Assembly (NCBI GenBank): GCA_946122785.1
Contig: CAMGYJ010000011.1
Location: forward strand, 8,742,001 to 8,806,000
Source: Linum tenue
Taxonomy: Eukaryota > Streptophyta > Magnoliopsida > Malpighiales > Linaceae
Reading direction: 5' to 3'
DNA: 64,000 bases
Within the stretch, counting starts at the first letter, position 1. Each line of letters begins with the position of its first letter. The position numbers and the translations under genes are program-made. Shown here in pieces: positions 31,104 to 41,999 of this stretch. The notes beneath the pieces are model-generated. The model made no database searches, was not told the DNA's origin, and saw nothing but the letters and a program-made list of their open reading frames with translations.

Positions 31104-31778
31104 CACTGGCGGATCCAGGGGGTGGCCACCCCGGGCCCCGGCCCAGCCCTCCTCTGGATCCATAGTTAGTATAGGTCTTATGAATTTTTCGATTTTAGAT
31201 ATTCGGGTCGTTGTTATTTTAAAATAAGATTAGGTATAATTAGAAAAATAATTCAGATGAACATATTCAAAATCACTACTCTAAATTTAGCTTATAAATT
31301 CTAACCTCAAAGGTTATTCGACTAAAAAAATAATGAAACCTAAAAATTCAAAAAGTTTAAAACGTAAAAGACTAAAACATATATGAGGTTGTTACCTTGG
31401 AAAATTTACTAGAGCAGCTGGTGGATATAGGGATGGAAACACAATGCAAATTGATTACTAGATTGATTTGTCTAGTGTTGATGCTGCTAGTTTCAACAGG
31501 TAATACGAATAGAACCTTTTCAACAACGAAACATGTGAAAATTGATTTGCGCAACAAAATGAGCGATGTATTTCTAGTCGATTGCTCAAGTATTTTATTT
31601 GAAACAGTGTATACTATTGGTATGGATGTGGACTCCATTATTAATGCATTCGCTAAATTAAAATACCGTTGTGTACAATTTACATTGTAAAAAAATTATA
31701 ATCATTATATTTTTTTGCTATTCTAATTTTCTAATAAAATGCGACCCAGTGCACTTCTGTGTTCTGGATCCGCCGCTG
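31104..31778 (+). mobile_element. Small hAT with dimerisation-domain remnant
   Basis: Ends CACTGGCGGATCCAGGGG and (minus) CAGCGGCGGATCCAG, flanked by CTTTTCGG (31096-31103) and TTTTTCGG (31780-31787). The plus frame 31397-31690 reads MLLVSTGNTNRTFSTTKHVK and NKMSDVFLVDCSSILFE, the C-terminal hAT dimerisation domain of TTF/MYM-type transposases (family pattern: VSTA.TER.FS..K..K...RNKM). Everything upstream of that domain is deleted, so it is non-autonomous. Confidence 0.85.
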
Positions 31779-31787
31779 CTTTTTCGG

Positions 31788-32349
31788 TGTTGTTTGGTGA
31801 GGGATATGCTTCTTTCCCTCAACTTCTTGCTGCTGCCTTTTCTTCTTTTGAGCTCTTCTTGTCTTTGTCTTGTCGTTTTTGCGTTCTTTGTTTCTGTCTA
31901 TTTTCTGTGTTTTGGCTGTGTGTTTGAACTTTGAAGAAATGGAAATGGGAAGGTTTGTAGAGTTGTTATGCTCTTTGTGGATCAGAAAAGAAAGAAGAAG
32001 TGAAGGTAATTATTTTGTTGAGTTGTTTTCTTTTTCTGGTCCGTTTGGGTTCCTGTTGGCGTCTGGAATTTTGAAGAAGAGGAGGAGGAGGAGGAAGAAA
32101 GTGACTCAGAAATTTTGATGAAGAAGAAATTTTGACCGAATTGACTAGTTTGGACAATGGTTGATTTTGACTTGTTGAATTTGGGTTTTGCCTTGGGCCT
32201 AATTTCTTTTATTGTTAAATTTTGTAATGTAATGTACTAGTTATTAAATTATTATGTAATAACAGTGTATTTGTAGTTTATTCGGTAATGTACCGTAAAC
32301 ATGATTGCAATTTATTTTATATAAGATGTTATTTTTATTCCTAATTTTA
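31788..32349. other. No supported gene
   Basis: The CT-rich then AT-rich sequence has a hydrophobic plus frame (31671-31934) starting inside the hAT element; its composition suggests chance. It may be the continuation of the Tat LTR. Confidence 0.4.
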
Positions 32350-32616
32350 TTTGGTTAAATACACTTGTATATCCAAAACTTTCACGGTTGTGCCAATAAT
32401 ATCCAAATTTCTCGAAATACCACTTATATCCAATTCCTTCACATTCTTTAACGGTGTTTTTGGATATACAAGTGTATTTAACCAAAAATATATTGGGAAA
32501 TGAATAGATTTGGCAAAGAACAACTTTAAAACATGGATATAAGTGGTATTTCAAAAAATTTGGATATTATTGGCATAACAGTGAAAGTTTTGGATATACA
32601 AGTGTATTAAACTTTT
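32350..32616. mobile_element. Foldback MITE with internal third arm
   Basis: TTGGTTAAATACACTTGTAT at the left pairs with AAGTGTATTAAACT at the right. Inner words (TTTGGATATTATTGGC and complement) extend the arm to about 70 bp. A third copy of the arm sequence (TGGATATACAAGTGTATTTA, then ACCAAA) sits at 32461-32487. Non-coding; family not recognised. Confidence 0.75.
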
Positions 32617-32889
32617 TATTTTTACGAAATTGAGCCCCAACTATTATTAGACTCAACGTCTTGAGAATCAAATCAACCATTAACTCACACTCCCATGACA
32701 ACAAAATCAAATAAATGTTGATTAAATTGCATCTATCGAGATTTGTTATTGCTAATCTCATTTAAGTAATGAAAATATTATACAATGCATTTTTGTCTAG
32801 AAGTTTGTTTAAGATGCGCTATTGCGAAACTTAAACAGAATCTAAATATTATCTAACTTAGCATGTTTTAGCCCGGACAAAAGTGGTGC
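32617..32889. other. No feature seen
   Basis: AT-rich non-coding sequence between the foldback MITE and the Ogre LTR copies. Confidence 0.5.
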
Positions 32890-33715
32890 CTACAGTGGAC
32901 TACGTGGACTTTGATCCAGACTACTCGGGTACGTAGGCAATCAGTAGGTTCGAGTCCAACTGATCAAAAACTCTCTCTTTACTTTTGATAATTACCTCAA
33001 TATGCGTATGATCAAATTGTATTAATGTCTAATTAATTGAATCTTATAATTAAATACATACATTAGCCGCAAATAATAATACACCCAACCCTTAAAAAAC
33101 TTATTGATTTAAGTAGTACCAATTTTGGGCGTTGTGGGGTGTGAATACACTTCCCCACACATACTCGTACTCTCAAACCTGTAATCTTAAATTTCATAGG
33201 ACCAAGTCCCGGTTTGACCTTATGGTTGAGACCAGACTAAATAGTGTTCGACCCACTACAGTTAAGGTCAATGGCGACTCGAGCAATCAAGCGATGGGTA
33301 CTTGATCTCGAGGGGCGGTTGCGCCATCGACCTTACTTGTAGTGGATGGAACACTATTTGGCCCGAATCTAACCTTAGGCCAGAACCGGGACTTGGTCTG
33401 CGAATTAGGAGATTTTGGGTTCGGGAGTACGGTTACTTGTGGGGAAGTGTATTCACACTCCACAACCGCCCAAAATTGGTACTACTTAAATCGATAAGTT
33501 TTGAAGAGTTGGGTGTATTATAATTTGCGCCTTATTTACGTATTTAATTATAAGTTCAAATAGTTAGGTATTTAGTATGAGTTGTTCATACATCTATTGA
33601 AGTAACGTAAATATCAAAATAAAGAAAGAGTTTTTGATTAGTTGGACTCGAACCTATTGGTTGCCTACGTACCCGAGTAGTCGATATCAAAATTCACGTA
33701 GTTCGGTACACTACA
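32890..33715. repeat. Inverted duplication of an Ogre-type LTR segment
   Basis: The left arm (32890-33268) and right arm (33330-33715) are inverted copies centred near 33300. Matches include CTACTCGGGTACGTAGGCAA, GGTTCGAGTCCAACT, TGGGCG.TGTGG, and AAGGTCAATGGCG with CGCCATCGACCTT at the centre. The segment matches the LTR upstream of the primer sites at 38400-38800, which is in single orientation. Confidence 0.85.
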
Positions 33716-34118
33716 AGTAAGGTCAATGGTGACTACGAGCAAATCGCGACGGATTCCCTGATCTCGGAGGCGGTTGCGACAATGACGACTACGCTAGGGA
33801 CAATTGCAAGTTACACTACATTAATTTAATCAATAAGTAATTCTTACCTTTCTTTTTTGGTGTTCATTAAGTTGGTTGTGCTTTTCATTTTTCACGTATT
33901 TATTTGCATTCATACATCAAAAGCTCTATACCCGAGCTGTACCTTTCAAAATTGAAAAGAGTACCGTGAGTTCTACATTAGTAGGGGAATAACGAGAAAC
34001 TTTCTAACCAAGTTGAACTCAAATGAGGTTGACTTGAGATATCCGGCTAAACTCGAAAGAACTTCGGTCAGGTACAACTTGGGAACCAATTCTCGAGGAC
34101 TCATACTCAACATATAGT

Positions 34119-34905
34119 TACAAATGGAAACGGGGAAGGATTGGGGGCGGATCATAGAGTGAATTCGTGCCCTACTATGCCTTCTAAAACAATGATCCGC
34201 CCTGCCGCGTGATTCCGGAAGGGTCACCGAATTTCGATCCATTCTGTGCCCCGCACGGATCGGATTATACCCGCCCAGATCTGTCTATAACTGATAACAT
34301 ACTAAAAATCTTCTCCCTGTCACTAGTATTTGCAGAGGCTACCTCCATGAGGCGTTGCTCGTCGACACGATGGCGGAGACGGCCGCTCCATCCTCGATAT
34401 GCTTAGAAATGCCTCTTCAAAGCATGTATCAAGCTCCATGGACGAATCGAGCCCTGATAAACCTCCAAATGGGTTGGACGTTTCAAGTTTTCTGTAATTT
34501 CGATCTATGACAAAGGGAACTAGGGATTGGTTTTAGGAAAAGAAAGGAAAGTGAGGAAGAAGACGAGTTTGATCAACATGAAAGGGGTAGTTTTTCTTTT
34601 GGGTGCGGTTTGATTTTTGGGGTCGGAACTTGACCCAACTAAAAACAGAAAGCTTAAACTAAAAGAACCAGATTCAGTTGGAGAGCCCACATGAGATCTA
34701 TTCAGCAGAACGAACACAAGAGTTGCGCTACCCTGTCTCAAACGAGGTAAGCAGAGCAGGGTGGTGATCATTATCCATATAAGATCCGTTCTAACTACGG
34801 ATCGGGTCGAGATCCACGCCGTTCAAGAACATATCAGATTCAATTTCCCCCATCACAGGTCGGATCGGGGAATATCCACCGGGCGGATCTGGTTTGCCAT
34901 TCCTA
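34119..34905. mobile_element. hAT-like MITE (GGATC family), perfect TSD
   Basis: Ends TACAAATGGAAACGGGG and GGTTTGCCATTCCTA, flanked by CATATAGT at 34111-34118 and 34906-34913 (perfect 8 bp). Subterminal words are GGCGGATC, GATCCGCC and CGGATCGG. The same leader position in the second Ogre copy (39300-39320) has an uninterrupted CATATAGTAAGC, an empty-site comparison. No gene. Confidence 0.92.
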
Positions 34906-35246
34906 CATATAGTCAGCGTACAAGCCACCCAAAAATATCCAAAACCTATCTCGGAGCCTACTTTAACCTTGTCATTAACCCCTTCGAAAACACTAGTTTA
35001 CCTAAATAGGGTAATGTTCTTTATGATGTTGATGTATGTTCAATGCATCGGCTTTATCAGTTATTCTTGAACTACATGATTTGGTCATAGACATACAAAG
35101 ACTTTCTCAATTCTTGACATTATCATTTCCTAATTTATTCATCTAAATTAAAAACAATATGTATACTGATTGCATATGCATCCACCAAAAGTCAGTTTGC
35201 ATTTACATTATTATCATAAGCATCACTATACATCTCTTTTAGAACC

Positions 35247-35600
35247 ATGAAACAAGTAACAATATCAAGATTTTCTAAAATTGCTCATCCACAAGGACAT
35301 AGTCAAACCCTTGAGATACAAGATCCAAGGTTATGCTTGTACCGAATCATTCCAAAAGGATTCGAACGACATCAAACGAAGTTTCTCAAATCTTGAAGAA
35401 ATGAAGAGAAGTTAGCATGTTCTTGATGATTTGATCCAAATTTTGAAGAACCAAGGTGCCAAATCGTCCATACATCGACAATGACCCATTAACCACTCAT
35501 GGCACACTACAAGACGAAGGTCTACTCAATGATGATGTTAATCCTCACGAGCAAATGAGCATGGATGCAGATTAACTTATGTATCAAACAATCTCTTTCA
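35247..35600 (+). pseudogene. Ogre gag N-terminal remnant
   Basis: Aligns by eye with the start of the gag at 39724 (AAAATTGCTCATCCACAAGG versus AAAATTGATCATCCACGGGG). Only about 100 codons of diverged sequence remain before the 3' region begins. Confidence 0.55.
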
Positions 35601-37640
35601 TACTAAAGAAGAAAGAGTTATTTGCATTTCCAGCTATTTGTAACATTGTATGATTACTTCCAATCTTGATCTATGACTTTGCATCAATGATTCTTCTTTT
35701 TAAAATTATTATATCTCTTTCAAAGTCTTTGAAATGAAACTTGTGTTCTCTAAAAACTAAAAGAAAATCCATTTCCCGTTTGCAATTTATGCCATGATAT
35801 TTCCATAGTAAGTGACTATAAGCACCCTATTGTTGTCGAGTGATTACAAACACCCTATAAGTGTAAAAAATTACGAATGTCCCACTATGATGAGAGTTTG
35901 AACACAATACTAGAGTTGAGAGTATAAACACCCTCACTGGTGTCCATAAAGTCATGCGAGCTATAGTCAAAGGGTGTAACGAGGATACGAACACAAGGCT
36001 ACTTGTAGAAGCTTGTCACTACCATAACCGAACCATGTCAATAGTCGAGTTATGATGCATAAGGAGCAAGGTGCTGAAACCATGATATCAAAGTTCACAC
36101 GAGACCCTCACGGCTATATTGGGAAAGCTTTATGGTTGGTCTGACAAACATAAGGAGCCACACACATAGAATACTCATCATCAGTTGATAAATGAATAAG
36201 CACAAAACGTTGCATGACTTCCAAGTGCTTATATTTTAGATCCAATGTAAGAGCTACTCAGACAGTACAATGAAACATCGAAGTAAGATATATTTCTTCT
36301 TGTGGAAAGAAATACCAATTTCCAAGACAACAGAAAGGGCCACTCACAAAGATTCGTCATACAGACGAATCGCCCCGACTCTTTGAAGCCACGTGCGCAA
36401 AATGAGAAGCGTCGTCAAATTTCATAACCTTGGCATGCTCATGCACAACATCAGAAAAGTTCGTTATGAGAAGGCAGGTATGAGGGGCATACAGATTAAG
36501 TACGTCCCAAAAAAGATAAAAAAAAGGCAAGAAAAAGAAAAACAAATTAAAAATGAAAGCAAAAATAAAAAAAATGTTGTGGGACTTACATACTAGATAC
36601 CCCTACACAATCACTTGAAAGTCAAAACTGTTCAAACTCATTATGAGTAAAAGTCACCGGTTACCTTTGTTGAAAGGCCAAAAAGGTTGATTCCAAGTTT
36701 ACCTTCAACGTGGTCACAAGAGCACCGCATAGGGTTCATTCTATCAATTAGCAAGGTCTATTACATTCAAGTGAGGCTAGCCATCAAATTAGGCAGCTTT
36801 CCAAACCAAATGAAATTGTCTGCCATGCCTGAAGAAATGAGGTAAGAAAACTTGATGAGAAGGATTCCCAAGACAGAATGTCGTCATCAACCAAGAGTAC
36901 ATCCCATGATCATCGTATTTCCATAAATCAAACTCCGCTTTCAAGATAAGCAAGACCTTTAACATTCATCACTTGAAAAGCAAGTTGAGATCTGCATCAC
37001 GCAAAGACCTCTTTTATCCATTAGTCAGCCTCAAACATTGGGGGCAAGCCAGGATCCCTCACAAGAAAATTTACATGACTAAGGATGGAAGTCTCATTTA
37101 TCCATCGCTCATGTGGGAAAATTTATATTCCCAAAACAATTGTGGCAATAACACACAAGAAACAATTTTTCTCAATTTGCACACACTTCTCACAAACAAA
37201 GTTCTAAAATCTGGTTCCCCATTATACTCTTTCAAACAAGAAATTTTAAACTTTGTTGCATTCATCTCAAGTCAAGATTGATAAAAGTCACTCCTTGTTC
37301 ATGATTTTAGAAAAGTGAGTATAAGATCCTTGGGGGCAAGAATGATGCGACCTAAAAGAGAAGGAAGTTTAAAATACCCATGGAGCATGTCCCCCTACCT
37401 TCAACTCACAAATAGACTGGTATATATCTCAGGTATCTTGAATCATCCTGTTCAAAATGCCCAACCAGTTAGTCAAAATATCCTTGAGCAACTGACTACA
37501 AGAGCAAACTCGATACCAGGACTACTAAACGAAATGCATGACTCAATAAAGATGTATCTCAGTATAACAAGACCTCTTAGACAAGCAAGACATCGCTCTG
37601 TCACAAGAAATTCCACCAAAAGCTGATCATCACCATATAC

Positions 37641-38389
37641 AGAGAATTCTTAAATCCGAGCCTACAATGCCAAGCTTTCCATAAGACATGCTGGCATGCG
37701 CCAAATAAAGGAGGTACCCATCAGCGAAGACCACACTTCCCCACACGTAACTGTACTCCCACTATAAGTAGTCGATGGCAACTCCGAACAAATCGCGACG
37801 GATTCCCCCGATCTCTAAGGGGCGGTTTGCGATAGTGGCGACAAGAGGATTATCCAGAGCATATTCGTAGTTTTTAGGGGTTTTTGCTCGATTTCCAAGA
37901 AGAAAGAAGAGAAACGCGGAGAGGAGAGAGAGAGAGAGGTCAGCTCAATGGATTAGGGATCCATTTAGTTCTAAAAGATGTATACAAAATTGACTTTCTA
38001 GAAGACTAAAATGCCACTAGGTTTTCCAGTTTTAACCCGTCCTTACCATCGCAGTTTTTGGCTATTTTTAAGGAAATACCTCGTTTCATCTTACCACAAA
38101 AAAAAAATTACAGAAAAGGGTGTGGTCGAGTTTTGAACCCTAGTCCTCGCGCCTATCTACGTTTTGAAATCCTTAGATTAGGCTAGTTGAGCTAGGATTC
38201 ACCAAATATTCATATCCATAGAATTTTTTTTTTACTATCATTAATATGAAATTATAAAAATGAAAGAATCTCTAAATTAGGTTAAGTCCATTCTTTTTAC
38301 TTAAAATCTTTCTTTATGTTTCAAATATAAACAAAATTATTTATTTGATCCCACGATCAGTGGAACGTAGTTATAACTAAAACACCAAA
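37641..38389. other. LTR-like sequence with tRNA-like segment
   Basis: 37740-37850 repeats the LTR-end words (TGGCAACTCCGAACAAATCG, GATCTCTAAGGGGCGG). 38110-38215 on the minus strand contains TAGCTCAACTAGCC and GGGTTCAAAACTC, similar to A and B boxes of a tRNA or SINE. No protein gene. Confidence 0.45.
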
Positions 38390-38856
38390 TTTGAACGAAT
38401 TACGTGGACCGTGATCCTGTGTTACGGGTACGTAGGCAACCGACAAGGTTCGAATCCAATCAACTAAAAAAATTTGTCTTTAGAATGAACGTCAGTGGGC
38501 ATATAATTAAATGATAAGCTAATAGATATAATTTTAGTGGTCCAATGGGTCCCTAAAATACCTAATTACTTTATCATCGAAATATACATAGTGGACTTAT
38601 AATTAAATCATAACTAATGAAGTAAAAATACATTAATTGTCCAGTGGGACCCAAAAATAAGTAATCACTAAAGTACACCCAACTCGTATAAAACTTATCA
38701 ACTTAAGTATTACCGAATTAGGGCGTTGTGAGGTGTGAATTCACTTCCCACGCGTAAGGTTAGAGCCGACCGAAGGGTGTTCGATCCACTCTATGCAAGA
38801 TCGATGGCGACTCCAAAAGCGAACGCGACCTGACTCGAGGGACGTTTGCGACTGAT

Positions 38857-39000
38857 GGCGACTCTGCTGGGGAATTCAAGAGTCAAGCTACATAAATGAA
38901 GTCGATCCACTCTATGCAAGATCGATGGCGACTCCAAAAGTGAATGTGGCCTGACTCGAGGGACGGTTGCGACGGATGGCGACTCCACCGGGGAATTTAA
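38857..39000 (+). promoter_or_regulatory. Duplicated primer-binding site (tRNA-Arg type)
   Basis: TGGCGACTCTGCTGGGGAAT at about 38858 and TGGCGACTCCACCGGGGAAT at about 38977 both resemble the tRNA-Arg-type PBS of Ogre/Tat elements (TGGCGACTCCGCTGGGGA). They lie in a 118-bp tandem duplication covering the LTR end, PBS and the first leader bases (about 38782-39025). Confidence 0.82.
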
Positions 39001-39723
39001 GAGTCGAGCTACATAAATGAAGTCGATAAGTTTTCTTACCTTCTTTTTATATGTTGGGTGTTAATTACTTATTTGCGCAATTACATTTTTGCAATTTAAA
39101 CTATGCATTCATGCACAAAAGCTCTATGCCTGAGCTATCCCTTTAGAAAATCGAAAGGAGTATCGTGACATCCACAGTAGTGGTAGTCACGCAAAACTTT
39201 CCAACCAATTTGAACTCGGATCCGATGATGATCTCGAGGTATCCAGCCAGTTCGAAAGGGCTACGACAGGTTACAACTTGGGAGCCAAATCCCTAGGAAT
39301 TCCTCTGCCAACATATAGTAAGCTTAGGCCTCCCTAAACTGTCCAAAACAACCAAAAGCCACCCTAAAACCAGGTCGTTACGCTGCCTGAATACCCTAGG
39401 TCTACCTAAATAGGATAATGTTCTTTCTATGAAATAAATGTATGTTTGCTATTGATGTGATAAGTTGTGTTCTATTTATTACTCATAATTGACGTGATTG
39501 TTCCGATGAAAGTTGTTTTCAAAATTCATAATCTTTATATTTCCTTAGAAAATTCATTCATTAATTCAGAACTCGTCATACAAATGTTTTGCAAAGCATA
39601 TGTATCACTACAAATCATTTTTGCATCCATACATCATCGGCATCTTTGCATAAGCATTATACATACATCTAAACACAACATAAACAATTTAACAATATTG
39701 AGTCACAACCAGGTGTCTTAAAA

Positions 39724-41378
39724 TTGATCATCCACGGGGAAAGAGTCAAGTCTTTAAATAATAAATATCCGACAAGATCCAAAGTTGAGCTCGTCATGGA
39801 GACATTTCAGAAGAAGTTGGGCGATGTTGAAAGGAAGTTAACCGGATTCGATGAAAAGCTACCAGGGTTTGATCAAACGCTAGTTGGTTTCAATGAGATG
39901 AAGGATCAATTAAACACAATAGCAAAAATGTTGTTAGTCAAAGGGAAAGAGGTATTAATCAAAAAAGAAGAAGAAGAAGAAGAAGAAGAAGAAGAAGAAT
40001 TAGTTGATGACGACAACCATTATGAACCACATAAGCAAGAGACTTCACATGGTAAATCTATCCTCATGCCTTCGAAAAGCATGTTCGACAAGGGTGACAT
40101 GGGGCTATCAAAGCACGACAACTCACGAGAGTCTAGCAAATCAGGAGGACCTATGATCGACGCCCTGCTGAAAGAAAAATGGGAACACTTCGACGAACAC
40201 GTGAGAGCTATAGAAGGAGTCGAGTCAGACGGGCCCACGGATGCATCACAACTATGTTTGGTCCCAGATGTGGTAATACCTCATAAGTTCAAAATGCCAA
40301 AATTCGAAAAATATAACGGCTCCACTTGTCCCAAAAGTCATTTAATCATGTATCTCAATAAGATGGTCAGCCACACTCGAGATGATAAGCTAATGGCGAA
40401 CTGTTTCCAAGAAAGTCTAAATGGGTCGGCCTTGAGATAGTATATGCAACTTGAAAGATCAAAAGTGAAAAATGGCAAGATCTAGCTGATACCTTCATGA
40501 GGCACTACAAGCATAACCAAGATTTGTCCCCAGATAGGGATGATCTACACAACATGGAAAAGAAGGAGAAAGAATCTTCCGAGAGTATGCACACAAGTGG
40601 CGAGAGAAAGCTACATATGGCCAACCGTTGCTGTCAGAAAAGGAAATGGTGTCAATATTTTTCAAAACATTAAGGTATCCTTATTATAACAACATGGTGG
40701 CGGTTACTACAACCAACTTCGCAAATTTGCTAGTAAATGGAGAGCGAATAGAGAAAAGACTTAATTAAGGCAGGATGGAAGCTTTAGAAGCCCCTAACAG
40801 ATCAAGATAAACTCGGATAAGAGGAGAAGTTCATTATGCTAAAGGAGAACCATCAAAAGGAAAGTGCATATATCAAACTAAGGGAGTTCGAGCTCAGCCA
40901 TATGTTGCCAACACTAACGTCCAAATATTAGCACACCAACGATACAGAACCAACTGTCAGTAGCGCCACAATCAAATAACTAAAACCGAAATAATGTTGC
41001 GCAAAATAGAAAAAACATCTGAACTGATCCTATTTCGATTACATACACCGAGCTTCTTTCTCAACTACTTGAAAACCACCTTATTGATTTAATACCATCT
41101 GAACCGCTACAGCCTCCCTATCCAAGATGGTACAAACTTGAAGAAGATTATAGCTACCACTCCGGGGTCGTAGGCCACTCAACCGAGGATTGTAAAACGT
41201 TGAAGGTGAAGGTGCAACAAATGATAAATGTTGGTTGGTTAAATTTAATGGGGAGCCAAATAATCCAAATGTCAGCAACAACTCGCTGCCAACTCATGGG
41301 TAGTATGCATACCACAAAGACAAAGCTCAATATAAGAAATTCTTGATCAATAATAAGAGATCTTTCCCATTTCATTTT
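39724..41378 (+). pseudogene. Ogre/Tat-type gag
   Basis: A 238-codon frame opens the capsid polyprotein: METFQKKLGDVERKLTGFDE, an acidic Glu run encoded by a GAA microsatellite (39967-40000), DVVIPHKFKMPKFEKYNGST then CPKSHLIMYLNKM, and NCFQESLNGSALR before a stop at 40438. In other frames it continues: YMQLERSK, then near 41070-41280 PPYPRWYKLEEDYSYHSGVV and GHSTEDCKTLKVKVQQMINV. These are the conserved capsid and C-terminal gag motifs of Ogre elements. Frameshifts and stops make it non-functional. Gag builds the particle that packages element RNA. Confidence 0.88.
39967..40001 (+). repeat. GAA microsatellite in gag
   Basis: (GAA)n giving about eleven Glu in a row; a length-variable site within the gag remnant. 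Confidence 0.9.
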
Positions 41379-41981
41379 GGGTTAATACCTTAGTTTGGCC
41401 CGAACTATAGACAAACTTTCTATTTTGGCTCGTGGTATCGGAAATTGCTATTCTGCCCTAAAATATGTAGCATACTTTCTTAGTTGTCCCGGAGGCGGGT
41501 TTGGCTGTCAAATTAGACGGTCAACCGAGTTGACCGTTAGTTAAGGTCCACCTCACTTGCCACATCAGTTATCAGGAAATAAAAATTATTATTTTTTTAT
41601 TTCTGAATTTTGTTTACTTTCTAATAATAAAAATAATAAACGAAAAAAATTAGTTAAAAGAGCTCCCCTAATAGCTTAATTTTGTTAACTTTTTAATTAA
41701 TTAACTTTTTCATTTATTATTTTTAATATACGAAAGTAAACAAACTTCAAAAATTCAAAAAATTATTTTTTTATTCCCTGATAGGTGACGCCTGACGTGG
41801 CAAGTGAGGTGGACCTTGACTAATGGTCAACTTGGTTGACCGTCTAATTTGACATTCAAGCCTGCCTCTGGGACAAATAAGGAAGTGTGCTACATAGTTT
41901 AGGCCAGAATAGCAATTTCCGATACCACAGGTCAAAATAGAAAGTTTGCCTATAGTTCGGGCCAAACTAAGGTATTAACCC
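41379..41981. mobile_element. Foldback MITE with ~200-bp arms
   Basis: Begins GGGTTAATACCTTAGTTTGG and ends with its complement. The arms match over about 200 bp (GGCCCGAACTATAG, AATTGCTATTCTG, GACGGTCAACC.AGTTGACC, AGGTCCACCTCACTTGCCAC), joined by an AT-rich centre. The flanks TTTCATTTT (41370-41378) and TATCATTTT (41982-41990) form a 9-bp target duplication with one mismatch, pointing to a Mutator-like element with long terminal repeats. Non-coding. Confidence 0.88.
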
Positions 41982-41999
41982 TATCATTTTCTATGAACA

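Larger units (their letters stand above)
33716..37640 (+). mobile_element. Ogre/Tat-type element, copy 1, pol-less and decayed
   Basis: A degraded primer site (ATGACGACTACGCTAGGGAC, near 33791) is followed by a leader that matches copy 2: AAAGCTCTATACCCGAGCTG, GTACCGTGAG, TACAACTTGGGA, CATATAGT. A short gag-start remnant at 35247-35600 is followed, with no pol, by the 3' region (35780-37640: ACTATAAGCACCCTATT, TTGAGAGTATAAACACCCTC, GATGCATAAGGA, TTGGGGGCAAG) that copy 2 has at 42100-44340. A hAT MITE sits at 34119-34905. No intact gene; the plus frames at 36973-37281 and 37315-37626 are 3' region sequence. Confidence 0.7.

Noticed and set aside
31671..32118. Hydrophobic plus frame resembling a membrane peptide
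   Set aside because: Starts inside a hAT element and is driven by CT-rich sequence; no partner exon or signal.
36973..37626. Two plus frames of about 100 codons in the Ogre 3' region
   Set aside because: Not kept open in the matching 3' region of copy 2.
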